Origin: Natronolimnobius baerhuensis
Lineage (GTDB): Archaea; Halobacteriota; Halobacteria; Halobacteriales; Natrialbaceae
Assembly: GCF_002177135.1 (NCBI RefSeq)
Contig: NZ_MWPH01000002.1
Coordinates: forward strand, 1,178,001 to 1,242,000
DNA: 64,000 nt
Reading direction: 5' to 3'
Shown here: positions 31,993-42,664 of the stretch, piece by piece
Numbering within the stretch: position 1 is the first letter of the stretch
Layout: the number at the start of each line of letters is the position of its first letter
Position numbers and translations under genes: made by a program
The notes under the pieces: generated by a model
The model's database searches: none
Told to the model about the DNA's origin: nothing
What the model saw: the letters and a program-made list of their open reading frames with translations, nothing else

Positions 31993-33008
31993 TGCCGGCC
32001 GATATCGGAGCAGACGGCGACGCGCCGACCTGGGGGATCGAACTCACGCCCGAGCATCCACTCGAGGAGATCGCCGATCTCGCGGCGCTCGCCGAAGACG
32101 AAGGGTTCGATCTGGCGCTCTCGAGCAGTCACTACTTCAATCGCGATCCGTTCGTCGCGCTCTCGTGGATGGCGAGTGCGACCGACGAGATTCGGCTTGG
32201 ACCGGGCGTGGTCAACCCCTACGAGACCCATCCCGTACGACTCGCCGCGCAGGCGGCGACGATTGACGAGGTCAGCGACGGGCGCGGCGTGTTCGGCATC
32301 GGGGCCGGCGACCGCTCCGCCTTATCCAATCTCGGCGTCGAGCACGACCGGCCGCTCCGGCGCGTCCTCGAGACGTTCGATGTTGCGCGGGATTTGTGGG
32401 CCGGCGAGACGGTCACCCACGAGGGAACGTTCACCGCAAAAGACGCCTCACTCAACCTCGAGGAGTGCAACCTCCCCGTCTATGTCGGTGCACAGGGGCC
32501 ACACATGCTACGGATGAGCGCGAAACACGCCGACGGCGTGTTGATCAACGCGGCGCATCCGCGCGACCTCGAGTGGGCTGCAGGCCAACTCGAGCAGGGA
32601 CTCGAGGAACGAACGAATGAAAAGGGCGACTTCGAGGCGCTGGCGTTCGCCTCCGTCAGCGTCGCCGCCGACGAAGACGAGGCGCGCGAAGCGGCTCGCC
32701 CACCAGTTGCCTTTATTGCGGGTGCAGCGGCCGAACCGGTGCTCGAGCGCCACGATATCGACCGCGAGGCGGCGAGTACAGTTAGCGACGCTCTCGAGCA
32801 GGGCGAACTCGGCGAGGCATTCGGTTGCGTCACGCCTGCAATGATCGACGCCTTCTGTATCGCGGGCACAACTGAGACGGTCGCCGAGCAGTTCGAGGCC
32901 GCCCTCGAGTTCGTCGACGGTATCGTCGTCGGCTCGCCGCTCGGCCCAGATCTCGAGGATGCGATTGGCCGCGCAAGCGAAGCGCTCGAGCGTGCGAGGT
33001 CGCAGTAA
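31992..33008 (+). CDS. mer: F420-dependent LLM oxidoreductase, Mer-like
   Basis: 338 aa TIM barrel of the luciferase-like monooxygenase family. Early DLALSSSHYFNRDPFVALSW and IRLGPGVVNPYETHPVRLAA, then DEVSDGRGVFGIGAGDR, LPVYVGAQGPHMLRMSAKHA, matching 5,10-methylenetetrahydromethanopterin reductase-type proteins. In haloarchaea, which lack methanogenesis, these may act in folate C1 metabolism or on other F420 substrates. ATG 31992 overlaps the cofE stop. The gene symbol is by family; substrate not proven. Confidence 0.8.
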   Translation: MPADIGADGDAPTWGIELTPEHPLEEIADLAALAEDEGFDLALSSSHYFNRDPFVALSWMASATDEIRLGPGVVNPYETHPVRLAAQAATIDEVSDGRGVFGIGAGDRSALSNLGVEHDRPLRRVLETFDVARDLWAGETVTHEGTFTAKDASLNLEECNLPVYVGAQGPHMLRMSAKHADGVLINAAHPRDLEWAAGQLEQGLEERTNEKGDFEALAFASVSVAADEDEAREAARPPVAFIAGAAAEPVLERHDIDREAASTVSDALEQGELGEAFGCVTPAMIDAFCIAGTTETVAEQFEAALEFVDGIVVGSPLGPDLEDAIGRASEALERARSQ

Positions 33009-33025
33009 AATCGGTGCGTGTCGCG

Positions 33026-33220
33026 TTAGTTCGAGGTAAAGAGGCTACCGACGGCACCGAGTGTCAGGACGCCGAAGACGCCGAGTGCAGCGACAATGAG
33101 CAGTGTCCCGGCGAGGACGAGCAGGGGCGCGAGGCCATCGCCCATTGCGACTTCGGTGAAGTGGTCGTTCATCTCAATGATGTTGTCGATGATGACGTTG
33201 AGTGGAACGGTGGTGTCCAT
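33026..33220 (-). CDS. Small single-span membrane protein, 64 aa
   Basis: MDTTVPLNVIIDNIIEMNDH, then one hydrophobic helix (about 33-59, GLAPLLVLAGTLLIVAALGVFGVLTLG). A short conserved-looking amphipathic N-terminus and one membrane anchor are typical of haloarchaeal DUF micro-proteins. No function known. Convergent with the Mer-like gene. Confidence 0.6.
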   Translation of the reverse strand: MDTTVPLNVIIDNIIEMNDHFTEVAMGDGLAPLLVLAGTLLIVAALGVFGVLTLGAVGSLFTSN

Positions 33221-33358
33221 GTGTGGAGGTTGCAAACGATGGTACTTGGCGGTGCCGGTCCCGACTCGAGTCTGACGGCTGTCGGATCAAACGCAACGGA
33301 CACCACCCGTTCGTGTGAAGCCGGTGGCCCTAAACAGAGACACACCGTACAACGGGGT

Positions 33359-33586
33359 ATGAGCGACGACACAAGACTCTCCGATTTTGGCAGTGAGGGG
33401 GTTGCAGACGAGGTCGACGGCGAACGAGCGGGTGGCAGCGAGGAGGACGAGAGCGAAGCGACAGCGGCCACCGAACTCGCGACGTACGCCTGGGGCGAGT
33501 ACGTCTGCACTCGCTGTGACGCAGAAAGCGAACGCGTCTGGCGAGACGATGGCGCGTTCGTCTGTCCGGACTGCAAGGAGTGGTAG
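33359..33586 (+). CDS. Small zinc-ribbon protein, 75 aa
   Basis: MSDDTRLSDFGSEGVADEVD, acidic linker, then YAWGEYVCTRCDAESERVWRD with CPDC: CTRC and CPDC form one zinc ribbon at the C-terminus (about 50-73). Resembles the haloarchaeal DUF7573-type family (from memory). Likely interacts with nucleic acid or protein through the ribbon. ATG 33359 begins a run consistent with other members. Confidence 0.65.
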   Translation: MSDDTRLSDFGSEGVADEVDGERAGGSEEDESEATAATELATYAWGEYVCTRCDAESERVWRDDGAFVCPDCKEW

Positions 33587-33622
33587 GCAGCGCCGAAATC
33601 GGGAGAATCGAAACGCTCCGGC

Positions 33623-34594
33623 TCAGTTCTCGAGGGCCTGACTTCCTTCGCGAAGGCCGCGCATGTAGCCGATGGCGAACAGGCGACCGAGCATGTGGTA
33701 GCCGGGGTTCGAGTTGTCCTCGCCGGCCATCGTCGGGACGTGGTCGGGACGCATCGGCACGTCGTCGTCGACGTGTTTCTCGTAAGCTCGCATGGCGGCG
33801 AACATGTCCGTCGGGCCGTTGTCGTGCCAGGTTTCGACGAAGCGGTTCCGGTCGCCTTCCACGTCGCGGAAATGAATGAAATTGATCTTCTCGCCGAAGC
33901 GTTCAATCGTCTCGGGGATATCGACACCCATCGCGGCGAAGTTGCCCTGGCAGAACGTGATCCCGTTGTACTCGCTGTCGTAGCTATCGACTACGCGCTG
34001 GTAGGCCTCGGGACTGTTGATGATCCGGGGCATGTCGCCGAGCGATTCGCGGGGCGGGTCATCGGGGTGCAGTCCGAGTTTGACGCCGGCTTCCTCCGCT
34101 ACGGGCGTGACTTCCTCGAGGAAGTACTCGAGGGCCTCCCAGAGTTGCTCGGCGGTGACGTCGGCGGCTTCGCGGTGGTCGGGCGAGCCGAGTTTGTCGG
34201 TGTCGAAGCCGGTGACGTAGGAACCGCCGCGGGACTCGAGGTGGGCTTCGGTGCGCGCCCAGCGGGTGCCGGCCATCCAGTCGTAGCAGACGACCGGGAT
34301 GCCGACGTCGCCACAGTCCCGCAGGAACTGTTTGAACTCCGCAATGTCGGCGTCGCGGCCCTCCTCGCCGAGGCGGACGCGGTCCGGAATCGGGACGCTG
34401 CCCTCGATGACGTCGATGGTGAGGCCAGCGTCGACGAACCAGTTTTGCATCGCGCGGAGTTCGTCATACGTCCACTGGCTCTGATTATCGCCGATCTCGA
34501 GGGTGTGGACGACGACGCTGTCAACGCCGAGTTGTTTCGCTTGCTGCCAGCGTTCGTCGGGCTGGCGCGGCAAAATAAGGGATGGTGTGACCAT
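33623..34594 (-). CDS. uxuA: Mannonate dehydratase
   Basis: 323 aa from ATG 34594. TIM-barrel motifs: VEGSVPIPDRVRLGEEGRDAD-like stretch, GVKLGLHPDDPPRESLGDMP, NGITFCQGNFAAMG, INFIHFRDVEGD and ETWHDNGPTDM, with the His/Cys/Asp ligands of UxuA. Converts D-mannonate to 2-keto-3-deoxygluconate in hexuronate breakdown. No partner kdgK or uxaC gene is adjacent; a lyxose-isomerase-like cupin lies 1.3 kb away. Confidence 0.85.
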   Translation of the reverse strand: MVTPSLILPRQPDERWQQAKQLGVDSVVVHTLEIGDNQSQWTYDELRAMQNWFVDAGLTIDVIEGSVPIPDRVRLGEEGRDADIAEFKQFLRDCGDVGIPVVCYDWMAGTRWARTEAHLESRGGSYVTGFDTDKLGSPDHREAADVTAEQLWEALEYFLEEVTPVAEEAGVKLGLHPDDPPRESLGDMPRIINSPEAYQRVVDSYDSEYNGITFCQGNFAAMGVDIPETIERFGEKINFIHFRDVEGDRNRFVETWHDNGPTDMFAAMRAYEKHVDDDVPMRPDHVPTMAGEDNSNPGYHMLGRLFAIGYMRGLREGSQALEN

Positions 34595-34733
34595 AGCGAG
34601 CGATTTGGGGCCGATTGTATATATCTTACCAAGCGGGAGAGTCACCGAGCGAAGCGGGCCGTCTCAGCGCAATATTGTGAGTTTCTAGACACGTAAGGAA
34701 CAACGTTTTTTCCGCCAATCAATTGAACACGGT

Positions 34734-35819
34734 ATGGACTTCCGGGAGCCAAAAACGCTCATTCCAGCGGCCGTCGAAACACTCCCGATCAATTTTGCGA
34801 TCCTCGATACCGATGGGACGATTCTGTACACGAACGACGCCTGGCAAGCATTCGGCAAGGCCAACGACATCGACGCTCAACCGGATACAATCGGAACCAA
34901 CTACCTCGAGATTACCAGACAGGCGGAGACGGAGACGGCCCAAACTGCTGCCGCGGGGTTAGCCGAGATTCTAACGGGGGAGAGAGAACTCTTCGAGTTC
35001 GAATATCCCTGTCACTCGCCCGAAACAAAGCGGTGGTTTCTCATGCGGGCAGCGCAGTTCACCGAGGATGGGCAGCGATTCGTCGCTGTCGCACACTTCG
35101 ACATCACTGACCGCTACCAGTACCAGCAGCAATTAGAGGCGTCCAACGAGCGCCTCCAGCAGTTCGCATACGTCGCCTCCCACGACTTACAGGAGCCGCT
35201 GCGGATGGTCACCAGCTACCTGCAACTACTCGAGAATCGGTACGGCGACGAACTCGACGAGGACGCCGAAGACTTCATCGAGTTCGCGGTCGACGGTGCC
35301 AGGCGGATGGAGGCCATGATCGAGGGCCTGCTTGCGTACTCCAGAGTCGAAACGCAGGGCAAGTCCTTCGAGTCGGTTTCGCTCGAAGCGGTGCTAGAGG
35401 ATGTGCTGACCGATCTCGAGATCCAGATCAACGAAACCGGTGCCGAGATCACCGCCGAGTCGTTGCCGACCGTCGACGGGGATGCCAGCCAACTCCGTCA
35501 ACTCTTCCAGAACCTGTTGGACAACGCCATCACGTACAGCGGCGAGGAGACGCCGCAGGTGTCGATTGGCGCACAGCGTGAGGGAGACGAGTGGGTCATT
35601 TCGGTCAGTGACGATGGAATCGGGATCGATCCAGACGAGACGGACCGGGTGTTCGAGGTGTTCCAGCGGCTCCACAGCCACGAGGAGTACAGCGGGACGG
35701 GGATCGGCCTCGCACTCTGTAAGCGGATCGTCGAACGACACGGGGGCGAAATCTGGGTTTCGTCCGCCCCCGGCGACGGCTCGACGTTTTCGTTTACGCT
35801 CCCAGCAGCGGACACGTGA
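34734..35819 (+). CDS. PAS-sensor histidine kinase
   Basis: 361 aa. N-terminal PAS domain (about 15-125; FAILDTDGTILYTNDAWQAF to FVAVAHFDITDRYQYQQQL), HisKA helix FAYVASHDLQEPLRMVTSYL with His at about 148, and HATPase: N box NLLDNAITYSGEE, G1 DDGIGIDPDET, F box FEVFQRLHS, G2 GTGIGLALCKRIV. No membrane segment. No response regulator adjacent. The flanking sugar genes point away from it, so a metabolic link is only possible. Confidence 0.9.
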   Translation: MDFREPKTLIPAAVETLPINFAILDTDGTILYTNDAWQAFGKANDIDAQPDTIGTNYLEITRQAETETAQTAAAGLAEILTGERELFEFEYPCHSPETKRWFLMRAAQFTEDGQRFVAVAHFDITDRYQYQQQLEASNERLQQFAYVASHDLQEPLRMVTSYLQLLENRYGDELDEDAEDFIEFAVDGARRMEAMIEGLLAYSRVETQGKSFESVSLEAVLEDVLTDLEIQINETGAEITAESLPTVDGDASQLRQLFQNLLDNAITYSGEETPQVSIGAQREGDEWVISVSDDGIGIDPDETDRVFEVFQRLHSHEEYSGTGIGLALCKRIVERHGGEIWVSSAPGDGSTFSFTLPAADT

Positions 35820-35853
35820 TCGCTCGCTCAAGGACCGATGCGACTGTACCTTC

Positions 35854-36501
<648 letters not shown>

Positions 36502-36526
36502 TCAGTCGCGGCTCTAGTAACCTGCA

Positions 36527-36721
36527 ATGGCGAAAGGTACGGTCGAATTCTTCAACGACACTGGCGGCTACGGGTTCATCGAGAGCGAGGAGTCAGACGA
36601 CGACGTGTTCTTCCACATGGAAGACGTCGGCGGTCCCGATCTCGAGGAAGGACAAGAAGTCGAGTTCGACATCGAGCAGGCCGATAAAGGCCCGCGCGCG
36701 ACGAACGTCGAACGACTGTGA
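36527..36721 (+). CDS. cspA: Cold-shock domain protein
   Basis: 64 aa, the standard one-domain size. MAKGTVEFFNDTGGYGFIES gives RNP1-like GGYGFI; DDDVFFHMEDV gives RNP2. Single-stranded nucleic-acid-binding RNA chaperone. A TATA-like TTTATAT about 30 nt upstream of ATG 36527 suggests a leaderless or short-leader mRNA. Confidence 0.93.
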   Translation: MAKGTVEFFNDTGGYGFIESEESDDDVFFHMEDVGGPDLEEGQEVEFDIEQADKGPRATNVERL

Positions 36722-36962
36722 GCTGATTCAGTCGAGGTATCGTTCTCTGATTATTACGACCGGTGAGCAACAGCACTCGTGGTTTTGTAGTGGTGTTCTC
36801 GAGGATCTGTCAGCACCGCGGGTCGGCGGTTGCAACGCTTCCATTCATACGTTGACACAAAGCATATATTTACCAACCCCTGAAACGGAGACAGACAACC
36901 AGTGCACCCGATGCGACGCCCGTCCCCGCAGCCGACCCCCGCCTCGAGTTGGTACTGCCACG

Positions 36963-37991
36963 ATGACTGATCCTGACCCGACACCTGCGCCGGCGCATGC
37001 CGAGACCGACGGAGCGGCGACAGCCGGATTGCAGACCGACAGCGACACGGCCGAGCCGTTGCCGGTCGACGATGTCGCGACGCTCCACGAGGCGATTGAA
37101 GACAACGTCTCGCAGGTCATCGTCGGCCACAAGGCGGTTATCGAGCACGTCAGTCTCGCATTGCTCGCACGCGGGCACGTCCTGCTGGATGACGTTCCAG
37201 GCGTCGGCAAGACGATGCTTGCGCGCGCAATTGCGACCTCCATCGACTGTACGTTCCGGCGCATCCAGTTTACGCCGGACCTCCTGCCGACCGACGTCAC
37301 CGGCGTCAACGTCTTCAACCAGAAAGACCGCGAGTTCGAGTTCCAGTCCGGCCCCGTCTTTGGCAACATCGTGCTTGGCGACGAGATCAATCGCGCGCCA
37401 CCGAAAACCCAATCTGCCCTGCTCGAGGCCATGGAAGAACAACAGGTCACCGTCGACGGCGAGACGCACACACTTCCGGACCCCTTCACCGTCATCGCGA
37501 CACAGAACGCCGTCGAGCCGAACCAGACCTACGAGTTGCCACTGGCCGAACTCGACCGATTCATGAAGAAGCTCCACCTCGGCTATCCGACACCCGAGGA
37601 GGAAGCCGAGTTGCTCGGCCGAACCGTCGGCGACCACCCAATCGAATCGCTCGAGTCGATCACCGACCGGGAGACGATTGTTCGTGCACGCGAGACTGTC
37701 GCCAACGCACGCGTTGCTCAGCCGATCAGAGACTATGCGACACGACTCGTCGGCTACACGCGCGAGCACGCCCGAATCGGCGTCAGTCCGCGCGGCACAA
37801 TCGCCCTGTTGCGCGGCGCACAGGCACGCGCTGTCACGAGCGGCCGAGCGTACGTCATCCCTGACGATATCCAGGCTGAAGCCCCAGCCGTCCTGAGCCA
37901 CCGGATTCGCGTCGACGATCACGACCGCGACGGTGACGCTATCGTCAGCGAGGCCCTCGAGCGCGTCGCCGTCGAGACCCCAGAGCAGTAA
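36963..37991 (+). CDS. MoxR-family AAA+ ATPase
   Basis: 342 aa from ATG 36963. Walker A DDVPGVGKTMLARA, Walker B GDEINRAPPKTQSALLEAME, sensor 1 ATQNAVEPNQTYELPLAELD. First gene of a three-gene set with DUF58 and a transglutaminase-like membrane protein, the common MoxR-DUF58-TgpA arrangement, thought to chaperone or activate membrane or exported metal-dependent proteins. A TATA-like CATATATTTA near 36860 may be the promoter. Confidence 0.9.
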   Translation: MTDPDPTPAPAHAETDGAATAGLQTDSDTAEPLPVDDVATLHEAIEDNVSQVIVGHKAVIEHVSLALLARGHVLLDDVPGVGKTMLARAIATSIDCTFRRIQFTPDLLPTDVTGVNVFNQKDREFEFQSGPVFGNIVLGDEINRAPPKTQSALLEAMEEQQVTVDGETHTLPDPFTVIATQNAVEPNQTYELPLAELDRFMKKLHLGYPTPEEEAELLGRTVGDHPIESLESITDRETIVRARETVANARVAQPIRDYATRLVGYTREHARIGVSPRGTIALLRGAQARAVTSGRAYVIPDDIQAEAPAVLSHRIRVDDHDRDGDAIVSEALERVAVETPEQ

Positions 37992-38003
37992 CGACATCCC
38001 ACC

Positions 38004-39080
38004 ATGCGACTGACTTACAGCGGTTGGACCGTCCTCGTCATCCTCGTCGGTGCCGTTGCACTGAGCTGGCAACACGGTCCACGGGCGTTGAACGCCGTCG
38101 TGACGCCGCTTGTGGTGGTGTTTGTAACCGGCGTTATTCTCACTGCCCGCGTCGACCGCCCCACGGTCCATCGCCAGCGAGTGTCCGATGGCTCAGTCGG
38201 CGAGACGCGGACGGTCGAGTGCCGTCTCGAGTGTGGTGGGACAGTGTCTGCGGATATCCTCGAGACGGTCGGCGACGGACTTAGCGTGTCGACAGCCGAC
38301 GGCGAGACGAGCCAGGAAACTGACGTCGCCGTCTCGACGACAATCGACGGCGAGGCACGACTGGCCTACGATATCGAACTCGAGGAACGGGGCGAGCGCG
38401 TCGTTGGCCCGATCACGATCACCGTCTCAGACGTGTTCGGACTCATGACGCGGACGTTTACCTACACGGAGACGACGACGGTGCTCGTCTACCCGTCCGT
38501 CTCCGAGCTACACAGTGAGTCAGCCGGCGATCTGCAGGCAATCGAAAACGCCGCGGGAACGCCCGAGCGCGAGGAGTTCGACCACCTGCGGGAGTACCAC
38601 CGTGGCGACTCGCTGCGAGACGTCCACTGGAAATCCGCGGCGAAACGCCCCGGTGACGAACTGGTCGTCACCGAGTATCGAGATGAAGGGGCTGCCGGCT
38701 CGGTGACAATCGCTGCCGAATGCGAGGACAACAGCGAGCAGTTCGCTCGCGCCGTCGCCAGCATCGCAACGTACCTGCTCGAGCGCGACCGACGCGTCGG
38801 GCTGACGGTCGATGGACACCACCTCGAGCCGGGGTCAGACCGCAGTCATCGCCGCGAACTGCTTGGCATTCTCGCCGTTGCAACGGGCGAGGAACTGACC
38901 GAACGCGACCGCAACGCCGCAGATATTGTCATCACGGGAGACTGGCGAGAAATGCAGGTCGTGACCGACGAGCGGACGATTCCGTTCCCACGGCTGATTC
39001 ATCCGCGTGAGCGTGCGCGTGCTCCCGGCTGGAGCGAGGGACAGACAGACCGCTCCAGCGAATCAGGGGTGATCGCATGA
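38004..39080 (+). CDS. DUF58 membrane-anchored protein
   Basis: 358 aa. Two N-terminal membrane helices (about 7-22 and 29-47). A beta-rich segment is followed by the DUF58 signature EEFDHLREYHRGDSLRDVHW and KSAAKRPGDELVVTEY (about 190-225), then a vWA-like region. 12 nt after the moxR stop; overlaps the next gene by 4 nt. Works with the MoxR ATPase in the family model; substrate unknown. Confidence 0.88.
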   Translation: MRLTYSGWTVLVILVGAVALSWQHGPRALNAVVTPLVVVFVTGVILTARVDRPTVHRQRVSDGSVGETRTVECRLECGGTVSADILETVGDGLSVSTADGETSQETDVAVSTTIDGEARLAYDIELEERGERVVGPITITVSDVFGLMTRTFTYTETTTVLVYPSVSELHSESAGDLQAIENAAGTPEREEFDHLREYHRGDSLRDVHWKSAAKRPGDELVVTEYRDEGAAGSVTIAAECEDNSEQFARAVASIATYLLERDRRVGLTVDGHHLEPGSDRSHRRELLGILAVATGEELTERDRNAADIVITGDWREMQVVTDERTIPFPRLIHPRERARAPGWSEGQTDRSSESGVIA

Positions 39081-41482
39081 GTACCGAATCGGGGCCGACG
39101 GGCTCATCCGGATCCGGAACACGCGAGCACTCGGTCACGATTGGAACAGAAGGTGCCATTGAGACGGAAACATTCCGGCTGCTTGCACTTGGGTGCGTGC
39201 TCATCCTGACGGCGACCTACGTGAGCGTCCTGCGCGACGTCACTCGCGTCGTCGGCGGCACCCAGTCACTGCTCGTACTCGTCGCCGCCATGCTCGTCGT
39301 CGCGACGATTCTCGCGCGTCTGATTCGGCCCCGAACGGCGATTGTGACGGCGCTCATCGCTGCAGGGCTGGGCTTTGGCTACTATCTCGAGGCCAGTGGC
39401 GTCGGCGTCGGTGTGCTCACCGAGGCGACCGGCGACCTCATCGGCGACGTGGTGTTGCTCGCGACCGGCCTCGAGATCATGCGGATGCTCGAGGCGGGCC
39501 TCTGGACGCTTGGCTTTGCGCCCGGACCGGTCTTTCTCTCGTGGTATCTCGCCATGCGCAGCCGGTACGGGCTGAGCGTGCTTGCAGGTGGGTCTGCACT
39601 GCTCTTTCTCGTCTTGACTGGAGATGCTGAAACGGGCGTGACGTTGCTCGGTGTGCTCGCCGCACTCGGGGCCGTCGGCTTCGGCGAACTCGAGTCTCGG
39701 GGCGGTGCAGTCGCACAGGCAGATCTGCTTGCGGTCCTGTTCGCTGCAATCATCGTCCTCTCGCTGTCGGTGACGCTCGTCCCCGGCGGAGCCACGACGC
39801 CAGCAGCGGTCGGTGGCAGCGGTGGTGGCACTGGCGCGACCACACTCGAGGGGACGATTGACTCCTCGCCGGAACGGTCAGGGATCAGCGGCTCGGTCGA
39901 ACTCTCGCCCGAAGTCCGCTTTACAGTCGAATCGCCCGAAGAGTTCTATTGGCGAACTGGCATCTATGACCGCTACACCGGCGACGAATGGGTTCGGTCG
40001 GGCCAGCAGACACAGACGTTCGACGAACTCGAGCCACCACCGGGAACGTCGAATGTCGTTCCCTATCAACTGACTGCAGAGACGGAACTGGACGTCATGC
40101 CAGTCGCACCGGAACTGCTCGACCTCGAGTCCGAGGCGGCGCAGTACGCCGACCTCTCCGAACACGGCCAGCCACATCCAACGACGACACTACTCGAGGG
40201 TGACAGCTACGTCGCCGCGAGTGCAGTCGTTGATACGACTCCCGGAGTCCTGAACGAGGGCGGAACGGCATACCCGGATGAGATCACGGAGCAGTATCTC
40301 CAGACGCCAGAAACCCTCTCGACGGAGTTCGAAACCTACACCGCCGAGATCACTGCCGATGCCGAGACGCCCTACGAGAAAGCCGACGCAATCGAATCCT
40401 ACCTGCGAACGTCGAAAGACTACTCACTCGAGGTTGACCGTCCTGATGGCGATGTCGCAGACGAGTTCCTCCTCGAGATGGACGAGGGCTACTGCGTCTA
40501 CTTTGCGACTGCGATGACACAGATGCTGCGCAGCGAGGACGTGCCCGCACGATACGTCTCAGGGTATACGAGCGGCCAACAGGTCGATGACAACGAGTAC
40601 GTCGTCCGCGGGCTGGACGCCCACGCCTGGGTCGAGGTGTACTTCCCCGACCACGGCTGGGTTGCGTTCGAGCCGACGCCGCCGAGTGACCGCGATGACG
40701 CCCACGACGCCGAACTCGTCGACGCCCGAAACACCGGCGAAGACGACATCGACACCGACGAAAGCGAGGACATCCCCATCACTGACGACGAGGACATCCT
40801 CGAGGAGCCGAACGTGCCCAACGGACAGGGTGAGCAGTCAGAAAACGAGTCCGAATCCGATCCGACGGATCCCGACACAGACGCTGCTGAGGAGACAGAC
40901 GAGCCGGAAACGCCACCCGACGAGGAAGATGCAAGCGAGGAAAATACCTCGAGTGAGGTGACCGATCCCGGCACTGCTGGAGCCGGCGAAACAAGTGGTG
41001 AGACAACTGCAGCATCGGAACGCAACCTGACGGAGCGAATTCCACTGACGCGTGAGACTGGCACACTCCTCGCTGTCATGCTGTTCGGACTGGTCGCAGG
41101 CGTCCACCGCATCGATGCGACGACGCGATTGCAGAACACGCTCGGACTGTACTGGCACGGCCGGCGCACCGACCCTGACCGTGACGCGACGCGGGCGTTC
41201 GAGCGACTCGAAGGGATGCTTGCTCGCGAGTATCGCCCGCGCCAGCCGGCCGAATCACCGCGGCAGTATCTGGCGGCGCTGTCTGCGTCCGCTGAGAGCG
41301 CCACTGACGCGACCGTCGTCGACGATGCGCGCACGGAACGCGTCCTCGAGACGTACGAACGGGCCGTCTACGGCGGTGGTGTCGACCGTGCTGAGGCGGA
41401 CGGCGCAATCGAAGCCGTCGATGGACTCGCCCGCGAACGCCTCCCCGGATTTGCTGGCCGGTCGAACGCCGATAGCGAGTGA
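39077..41482 (+). CDS. TgpA-type transglutaminase-like membrane protein
   Basis: 801 aa. About seven N-terminal membrane helices (to about 240), a periplasm-side equivalent ectodomain, and a transglutaminase-like core: Cys473 (DEGYCVYFATAMTQML), His516 (DAHAWVEVYFPDHGW) and the following Asp (about 525). A disordered Asp/Glu/Thr-rich stretch (about 555-645) precedes one more membrane helix (about 660-678) and a C-terminal DUF4129-like cytosolic domain (AFERLEGMLAREYRPRQPAE). Intact catalytic triad suggests an active cysteine acyl-transfer enzyme at the cell surface. ATGA overlap with the DUF58 gene. Confidence 0.88.
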   Translation: MSTESGPTGSSGSGTREHSVTIGTEGAIETETFRLLALGCVLILTATYVSVLRDVTRVVGGTQSLLVLVAAMLVVATILARLIRPRTAIVTALIAAGLGFGYYLEASGVGVGVLTEATGDLIGDVVLLATGLEIMRMLEAGLWTLGFAPGPVFLSWYLAMRSRYGLSVLAGGSALLFLVLTGDAETGVTLLGVLAALGAVGFGELESRGGAVAQADLLAVLFAAIIVLSLSVTLVPGGATTPAAVGGSGGGTGATTLEGTIDSSPERSGISGSVELSPEVRFTVESPEEFYWRTGIYDRYTGDEWVRSGQQTQTFDELEPPPGTSNVVPYQLTAETELDVMPVAPELLDLESEAAQYADLSEHGQPHPTTTLLEGDSYVAASAVVDTTPGVLNEGGTAYPDEITEQYLQTPETLSTEFETYTAEITADAETPYEKADAIESYLRTSKDYSLEVDRPDGDVADEFLLEMDEGYCVYFATAMTQMLRSEDVPARYVSGYTSGQQVDDNEYVVRGLDAHAWVEVYFPDHGWVAFEPTPPSDRDDAHDAELVDARNTGEDDIDTDESEDIPITDDEDILEEPNVPNGQGEQSENESESDPTDPDTDAAEETDEPETPPDEEDASEENTSSEVTDPGTAGAGETSGETTAASERNLTERIPLTRETGTLLAVMLFGLVAGVHRIDATTRLQNTLGLYWHGRRTDPDRDATRAFERLEGMLAREYRPRQPAESPRQYLAALSASAESATDATVVDDARTERVLETYERAVYGGGVDRAEADGAIEAVDGLARERLPGFAGRSNADSE

Positions 41483-41627
41483 GCCGGCTCGTCGGAGACG
41501 GCTGGCTCATCTGCCGTTCGGACGCGTTCTGCGTGATTTCGACAGCACGAGCGCCCGAAAACGGAGTACACGACAGCGTAATCTTCCCGATAGTGTTTAA
41601 TATGTCCATTTCGTACCATGGAACGTA

Positions 41628-41921
41628 ATGTCGGAAGTCTGCTCGACGTGCGGGCTGCCTGAGGAACTCTGCGTCTGCGAAGACGTAGCCAAGGGGCAAC
41701 AGCAACTCAACATCCGCATTGACGAGCGCAGATACGGTAAAGAGGTAACGATCGTTGAAGGATTCGACCCGAAAGATGTCGATCTAGACAGTCTTTCATC
41801 GGATCTCAAATCAAAGTTCGCCTGTGGTGGCACCGTCGAAGACGGTCAGATCGAACTGCAGGGCAACCACACCGGCCGCATCGAAGAGTTCCTTCGGGAT
41901 CGCGGCTTCAATGTCGCATGA
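41628..41921 (+). CDS. Translation initiation factor aIF1 (SUI1)
   Basis: 97 aa. N-terminal zinc-knuckle ([15 protein letters not shown]), then the SUI1 fold: [53 protein letters not shown]. Monitors start-codon selection on the small ribosomal subunit. Full length. GTTTAATATG at about -35 serves as TATA. Confidence 0.95.
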   Translation: MSEVCSTCGLPEELCVCEDVAKGQQQLNIRIDERRYGKEVTIVEGFDPKDVDLDSLSSDLKSKFACGGTVEDGQIELQGNHTGRIEEFLRDRGFNVA

Positions 41922-42130
41922 GCCCGCGATGATCTGATACCGTCGAACGTACCGCCCGACGGGTCCGAATCGGTCGGGTACGTCCGGTCGGCGGTGTACG
42001 TCGACTTCCGAACCCAAGATCGCGTCTCGACTCACCAACTACTCCGTTTTCACGACACAACAGACCGACGCTCGAGTGGCGACTGTGGTGGTGAGAGGCA
42101 CACGAGCGTGAGAGTCCCGACAGCCAAGAA

Positions 42131-42526
42131 CTAGAATGGCGATTCCGGACCAGTCGATGCGTCGTCAGCATCCCCATCGGCGTCCGCATCCGTTTCCGCC
42201 GGCCTGGCAAGGCCGTACTTGAGGCCGTACTCCTCGAGGCCGCCAGCCATGCTCTCGACGGTGGCATCGGCACTGCCTTCGTAGGACCCAATCAACTGAG
42301 CCGCCTGGACACTCGCTTTGCCGTGCGGGCAGACGGTCACGATTCGGTCTGCGTCCTCGAACTCGTCGATTCGACTCGTGAGTTCCTGAAATGGGACGTT
42401 CTCGCTACCAGGAATGCGACTATGGGCGAAACTCGCTTTATTACGGATATCGACGATACGAACAGTCTCGTCGGATTTGTCCTCGAGAAGGGCATTGACC
42501 TCGTCAGTACTGATTTCGCCGTCCAT
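42131..42526 (-). CDS. Single-domain rhodanese
   Basis: 131 aa from ATG 42526. Residues 5-95 form a rhodanese domain: VRIVDIRNKASFAHSRIPGS, and active-site loop CPHGKAS with C66. Sulfurtransferase or sulfur carrier in the cytosol. The acidic C-terminal tail (ETDADADGDADDAS) is a haloarchaeal addition. The partner sulfur acceptor is not visible. Confidence 0.88.
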   Translation of the reverse strand: MDGEISTDEVNALLEDKSDETVRIVDIRNKASFAHSRIPGSENVPFQELTSRIDEFEDADRIVTVCPHGKASVQAAQLIGSYEGSADATVESMAGGLEEYGLKYGLARPAETDADADGDADDASTGPESPF

Positions 42527-42664
42527 TAGGACCGCATTTGAACGCGGGGCGAATAAGCCCATGGGTCTGTACTGGAGTCAAGAGCAACAGTGTCTGGTCG
42601 TCGAAACGCCGGTAAAAAGCCGGCGTCGTCCCGACAGATGATCGGCGTTGGCAGGTGGTGTCAT